Assembly: GCA_031397815.1 (NCBI GenBank)
Contig: JANNMJ010000017.1
Location: 1 to 17,976, forward strand
From: JANNMJ01 sp031397815
GTDB lineage: Bacteria; Bacteroidota; Bacteroidia; Cytophagales; Hymenobacteraceae
Reading direction: 5' to 3'
Length of the DNA stretch: 17,976 nucleotides
The notes under the pieces are model-generated. The model ran no database searches, was not told the origin of the DNA, and worked only from the letters and a program-made list of their open reading frames with translations. Of the stretch, positions 14,886 to 17,976 are shown in pieces; within the stretch, counting starts at the first letter, position 1; each line of letters begins with the position of its first letter. A program made the position numbers and the translations under genes.

Positions 14886-16778
14886 CTATTCCAGCTTTTT
14901 CAGCTCTTCCTTCAACACCTCGGTAGTCACGGGCCGAAAATTCCAATCACCCGCCACGGGTTCCCCGACTACCAGCTGCTGCGTGGCGAGCTGCGCTTTC
15001 CCATTGGGCGCCGCGAACGCCAGCACCGTGACGAGCGCGCCCTTCGGAATCTTCAGAAAAACGACGGTGCCTTCCTCCCACCACGCCGCATTCATCACCG
15101 ACCGAATCTCGCGGAACACGAGCCGCACATCGCTCCCCGGTGGCACAGCCAGCCGCAGGTCGGTCAGGTCTTTCTCGCGCACCATCGTGAATCGGTCGCA
15201 GTTAATCCAGCCGAGCTGCGAAACGCTCATCAGGTAGCTCTCGGCTATCTCGGCCTTGTCGGCTTCGTCTTGCAGCTCCACCGGCAGCTGGCGCAGGCGA
15301 TCCAGCCGCGCCTGCCGGAGAGAATCGGCGGCGTTGCGTTCGTACATACCGGTGAACTGATCGGAAACTTGCGCGTAACCACCCCGGAAGAAATAGTACT
15401 GTGCCTTGTGCAACGTGCGGTAGCTGCTGGACCGGCCCCGCCACTTCTGCCGAATCGCCGAATCGACGGCCGCCACGAGTGCCGGCGTGTTGCCGCCGAC
15501 GCACCGCAAGTCGCGCACAATTCCGTCTCTCCCGACCAGATAGGTCATCTCGACGACATCCACCAAATCGTGCGTCATTCGATACGGCCGCATTCGGCGG
15601 CGCGTCCGGTTGAGCCACGCCCGCTCTTTGGGCGTAAGCTGCTGGTTGGCGAGCGCCTTGGCCGTGGCCGACGTAAACCCTAATTTCTTCCCTAAAAGCT
15701 TATTTTTTCGACGATTGCCAGTAAATTCCTTCGGCAACAGCGGCATTTTAAGTTTTTTCGGATCCCCCTTCTTGAGTGGCTTACCCGGCTCGTCGGCGTG
15801 AAAAACCCGCCCGCCGCCGAGGCGCCAATCCACGCCGGGGCCGTCGGCGGCGGGCGTGCTTGCCCCCGCCCCGCTCCCGCCGAAAACCTCCATTCCCGGT
15901 TTTTCCGGCCCCGTGCGCGGCAGCGCCACGGTTAGCTCGGTGCCGGGCAACAGCCGCAGCGGACGGCCATTCTGGGTGGCGGTGAGCTTCACCATTCCGG
16001 CAGTTTCGAGAAGGCGGTCGCCGCTGGTGGTCGATAGGTTGTTGAGGACCATATCGGCGAGCGTCAGGAATTCTTTCACCTGAAATTCCACCGGCCCCGT
16101 CACGGGCTGCCCGGTCACGGAATCGACGAACGCGGCGGCCGGAATCCAGATGCGCGTCCCTTGCGCGCCCGTCAGCACCGTATCGAGGTCGGTATCGACC
16201 TGAAACGTCTGCTCCTCCTTCGCGCCCCGCGCAAACAACGAGTCGAGGGCCGCCGCCCGTCGCTGCCCCACCCTTATACCCACACCATGCGGCGCGCCCA
16301 GCGGCGTGGAAGCGGCGTTTTTTGGGGTCGAAACCACCTCTATCACCTCTCGCTTGGCCACTGATTCGGCCAGCAAATCTTCCTCCTGCTCCGCGTCGTC
16401 CTCCGGCGCCTCCCCCGGCGCCAACGAGAACGACGATGCCGCCCGGCGCGCCCGCGCTGCTTTGGCCGCTTTGGCCGGTTTCGGGCGGTACGTGAGCCGG
16501 TAAGTCGGGGCGCCTTTCTTTTCTTCCAGCGAATCAGCACCCGCCGGCTTCACCGTTTCAACGTGTAAATCCAACGGGTTTTCCGTCGATTCTAAATCTG
16601 ATGCTGATGCTGAATTTGATGCTGATTCTCCATCGGATTCTGCCCCCGCTTCCGGCGCCGCGTCCTGCGTCTGCATCGGCGCCTGATTTCGCCCCCCAAC
16701 TTCCTCGCCGGGCCGTTTGTCCGCCTCGCACCCCGCCAAAAACCCCATCAGTAAAGCACACCAAACAATACGTTTCAT
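14886..16778 (-). CDS. 630-aa lipoprotein, paralogue B of the 531-aa protein
   Basis: Start at ATG 16776-16778: MKRIVWCALLMGFLAGC gives a clean lipobox (LAGC, Cys17). An ATG eight codons upstream would spoil the signal peptide. A long low-complexity region (about 18-190) is acidic and Ser/Ala-rich (ESASNSASASDLEST), then Lys/Arg/Ala-rich (PAKAAKAARARRA), then acidic again. The shared beta domain (about 205-297) has IPAAAFVDSVTGQPVTGPVE and LTLADMVLNNLSTT. A TonB-C-like segment (about 402-466) has VVEMTYLVGRDGIVRDLRCV and SAIRQKWRG. The C-terminal module (about 515-630) has QLGWINCDRF, VRLVFREIRSV and FRPVTTEVLKEELKKLE. It is clearly homologous to the protein at 10361-11956 over the beta domain and C-terminus. 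It has its own promoter candidate upstream. Its 278-nt spacing from the amylase and the separate leader suggest an independent transcript. Confidence 0.9.
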   Translation of the reverse strand: MKRIVWCALLMGFLAGCEADKRPGEEVGGRNQAPMQTQDAAPEAGAESDGESASNSASASDLESTENPLDLHVETVKPAGADSLEEKKGAPTYRLTYRPKPAKAAKAARARRAASSFSLAPGEAPEDDAEQEEDLLAESVAKREVIEVVSTPKNAASTPLGAPHGVGIRVGQRRAAALDSLFARGAKEEQTFQVDTDLDTVLTGAQGTRIWIPAAAFVDSVTGQPVTGPVEFQVKEFLTLADMVLNNLSTTSGDRLLETAGMVKLTATQNGRPLRLLPGTELTVALPRTGPEKPGMEVFGGSGAGASTPAADGPGVDWRLGGGRVFHADEPGKPLKKGDPKKLKMPLLPKEFTGNRRKNKLLGKKLGFTSATAKALANQQLTPKERAWLNRTRRRMRPYRMTHDLVDVVEMTYLVGRDGIVRDLRCVGGNTPALVAAVDSAIRQKWRGRSSSYRTLHKAQYYFFRGGYAQVSDQFTGMYERNAADSLRQARLDRLRQLPVELQDEADKAEIAESYLMSVSQLGWINCDRFTMVREKDLTDLRLAVPPGSDVRLVFREIRSVMNAAWWEEGTVVFLKIPKGALVTVLAFAAPNGKAQLATQQLVVGEPVAGDWNFRPVTTEVLKEELKKLE

Positions 16779-16827
16779 ATGGAAAAGAGGAATGAAAGAC
16801 AAAGGCCGAAAACGTCAGGCGAGAACT

Positions 16828-16862
16828 TAAAAGTACGTGGCGGCGCACCGCACTAGCCCAAA
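16828..16862 (-). promoter_or_regulatory. Promoter candidate of paralogue B
   Basis: On the minus strand TTTG (16859-16862) is followed after 23 nt by TACTTTTA (16828-16835). This fits the Flavobacterium-type pattern TTG-N17-23-TAnnTTTG except for the last base. Transcription would start near 16820, giving a leader of roughly 45 nt. Confidence 0.55.
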
Positions 16863-16982
16863 CCCATCTTCGGAATGGCAGGCGATAACGAGCCACTTAA
16901 CGACTGTCTGCCGGTGACGCGCGGCTGCCGCGCCAATGCCGGGTGTAGCGGCCAGAATACCTTTCTCCACTTCCAGAAGCCC

Positions 16983-17129
16983 GCAACTTCTTGGAAAATC
17001 CTATTCTGGTCTTGGAAAAAGATATTCTGGTCGCGGCAAATGGTCTTCTGGGGTCGGCAAATGGTCTTCTGGGTAAGGAGGTTGGACTTCTGAAAGTGGC
17101 GCCAGGTTTTCTGGTAGCGGCACCTTGGG
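16983..17129. repeat. Degenerate 21-bp tandem repeat
   Basis: Six units start with TTCTG at 17004, 17025, 17046, 17067, 17088 and 17109, each exactly 21 bp. A diverged unit precedes them at 16983 and two weak ones follow (17130, 17151). The closest pair shares GGCAAATGGTC. The period is a multiple of three and stop-free in several frames, so heptad-repeat peptides appear on both strands; I do not call a gene on that ground. Confidence 0.85.
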
Positions 17130-17241
17130 TTCGAGGATTGGCGAAGCGGATGCGGGGTGAGGCGAAGGGGATTGGGGTGGGAATGAGGTTTGGGGGGGGA
17201 TTTGTGGCGCGTAACCCCGGCGCGTACCCCGGTCACACGTA

Positions 17242-17279
17242 CCCCGGGTAGCCCACGCTTCGTTTAGGGCAACCCGGGG
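17242..17279. repeat. Strong hairpin at the left edge of the island
   Basis: CCCCGGGT (17242-17249) pairs with ACCCGGGG (17272-17279). After one A-A mismatch, GCCC (17251-17254) pairs with GGGC (17267-17270), leaving a 12-nt loop. A small ACCCC-TTC-GGGGT hairpin (17293-17305) follows, with a weak T-rich tail on the plus strand. Confidence 0.8.
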
Positions 17280-17344
17280 CTTCTGGGATGAAACCCCTTC
17301 GGGGTATTTTGAATGGTGAATTGAGTCGTTTGATTGGAACGCGG

Positions 17345-17579
17345 TTGACGCGGGGCTCCAGCCCTGTGTCGGCTATTCGCGGGTCTCTTGACCCGCCAAC
17401 CCAATCGGCACATTCCTAAAAAGCGCGCGTGGCCAGCTCTGTCCCAGAGATGGCGTCAAAAAGTCAAAAAGCAATAAGGCGAATCAACGCCATCTCTGGG
17501 ACAGAGCTGGCCACGCGAATCTTGTGACAGGTCAAGAGACCTGCTGATACCCGACACGGGGCTGGAGCCCCCGCGTCAA
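17345..17579. repeat. 235-bp nested palindrome (REP/BIME- or MITE-like)
   Basis: Three pairs of arms mirror each other. Outer: 17345-17372 with 17551-17579 (one indel, one mismatch). Middle: GGTCTCTTGACC at 17382-17393 with 17530-17541 (perfect 12 bp). Inner: 17426-17456 with 17487-17517 (perfect 31 bp) around a 30-nt A-rich loop. Each arm is itself a small palindrome, for example GCGGGTC-TCTT-GACCCGC (17379-17396) and GGGGC-TGGA-GCCCC (17558-17571). No transposase lies inside, and no flanking target duplication was identified. Confidence 0.9.
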
Positions 17580-17603
17580 GACGGGGCGGGGTACCCCTAC
17601 TAG

Positions 17604-17642
17604 AAGTCCGGGGTTAATTTCTTTGAAATCAACCCCGGACTT
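17604..17642. repeat. Strong hairpin at the right edge of the island
   Basis: AAGTCCGGGGTT (17604-17615) pairs perfectly with AACCCCGGACTT (17631-17642). After one A-C mismatch, ATTTC pairs with GAAAT around a TTT loop. The small palindrome GGGGTACCCC (17588-17597) lies just before it. There is no T tract on either side. Confidence 0.85.
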
Positions 17643-17806
17643 ACACGCCACCCATCCCCAAATTCAGCAACCGCACCCCATCTTTCAAACCGAAAATTCG
17701 ATATCCCCCGCCCTTCCTTGCGAAACTAGAAAAACCATCGGAAAACGATTGCGACCAACTCCCAGCGGCGCCACCGCCACTAGTCGCGCTCCGTTCCGTA
17801 GGGCGC

Positions 17807-17824
17807 CGTTTCGGCCTACCTTTG
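17807..17824 (+). promoter_or_regulatory. Promoter candidate of the E2 gene
   Basis: TACCTTTG (17817-17824) is a perfect match to TAnnTTTG. Transcription would start near 17830, with a leader of roughly 38 nt. Directly upstream, CGTTTCGGC (17807-17815) is shared with the HD promoter (1868-1876). No TTG -33 box is present at normal spacing. Confidence 0.6.
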
Positions 17825-17867
17825 TTCTAACCAATTCAACCCCCTCCCAATACCCAAGCGCAGTTCT

Positions 17868-17976
17868 ATGGCCCGTGTCGAGATGGTGATGCCCAAAATG
17901 GGCGAGAGCATTATGGAAGGTACCGTGCTCAAATGGCTCAAGAAGGTCGGCGACCGGATTGAGGCCGATGAGTCTG
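17868..17976 (+). CDS. 2-oxoacid dehydrogenase E2 component (dihydrolipoamide acyltransferase), 5' fragment
   Basis: Only the first 36 codons are in the window; the frame runs off the end. MARVEMVMPKMGESI followed by MEGTVLKWLKKVGDRIE is the start of a lipoyl domain (MPKMGES, EGT, W-x-K-x-x-GD) as in E2 subunits of pyruvate, 2-oxoglutarate or branched-chain 2-oxoacid dehydrogenases. The lipoylated Lys lies beyond the window, so the complex cannot be named. ATG at 17868 is the natural start, since the lipoyl fold begins at once. A good -7 box lies 44 nt upstream of the ATG. Confidence 0.9.
   Translation, partial: MARVEMVMPKMGESIMEGTVLKWLKKVGDRIEADES

Larger units (their letters stand above)
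16779..17867. other. 1.1-kb region without a convincing gene
   Basis: Open frames exist on both strands, but they follow the repeat periodicity or cross perfect hairpins, and none has a recognisable domain or signal peptide. From left to right it holds the paralogue B promoter (16828-16862), a 21-bp tandem repeat (16983-17129, fading to about 17171), a GC-rich CGCGTACCCC-type short repeat (17207-17245), a hairpin-rich island (17242-17642), a spacer with no clear feature (17643-17806), and the E2 promoter (17807-17824). Confidence 0.7.

Noticed and set aside
16983..17171. CRISPR-like array
   Set aside because: The 21-bp units are contiguous with no unique spacers, and no cas gene is present.
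16853..17251. Possible small proteins across the 21-bp repeat (127, 86 and 72 codons)
   Set aside because: Several frames are open only because the period is divisible by three. None has a recognisable domain or signal peptide.
17623..17889. 88-codon plus-strand open frame before the E2 gene
   Set aside because: It starts within a perfect hairpin, overlaps the E2 promoter and start in another frame, and has no domain or plausible composition.

Overview
The window looks like chromosomal DNA from a GC-rich member of the Bacteroidota, most likely the Cytophagales/Hymenobacteraceae side. That placement is inference. It rests on a PorX-type response regulator, a fused LpxC-FabZ, a type IX secretion (T9SS) sorting domain on a secreted amylase, a DUF4197 lipoprotein, and promoter boxes close to the Bacteroidota -7 consensus TAnnTTTG. 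No RNA gene, CRISPR array, transposase or prophage gene was found.

Layout. 1-1669: porX on the minus strand with its terminator. 1892-7456: a plus-strand cluster of HD phosphohydrolase, lpxD, lpxC/fabZ, lpxA and an ABC ATPase; the three lpx genes supply the early lipid A steps. 7541-8002: a very Asp-rich hypothetical protein, ending at a bidirectional terminator. 8160-8900 (minus): a DUF4197 lipoprotein. 9093-10349 (plus): cinA from a TTG start. 10361-16778 (minus): two paralogous lipoproteins of 531 and 630 residues flanking a T9SS-exported GH13 amylase. 16779-17867: about 1.1 kb without a convincing gene, holding a 21-bp tandem repeat and a dense island of hairpins. 17868-17976: the start of a 2-oxoacid dehydrogenase E2 gene, cut by the window end.

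How the genes work together. LpxA, LpxD and LpxC/FabZ share the hydroxyacyl-ACP/lipid A pathway and probably form one transcriptional unit with the HD protein upstream and the ABC ATPase downstream. PorX is known from other Bacteroidota to control T9SS genes, and the amylase carries a T9SS signal, so regulator and cargo lie in the same 15 kb. The two lipoproteins share a beta-rich 'AFVD' domain, a TonB-C-like segment and a conserved C-terminal module, and look like a little-described cell-envelope family.

Most unusual parts. (1) A 235-bp palindrome built of smaller palindromes upstream of the E2 gene. (2) A 21-bp tandem repeat next to it. (3) The paralogous lipoprotein pair around the amylase. 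(4) A dispersed GATGTG/CACATC spacer repeat inside and after the lpx cluster. (5) -7-like boxes lying 5-7 nt from several start codons, suggesting leaderless mRNAs.
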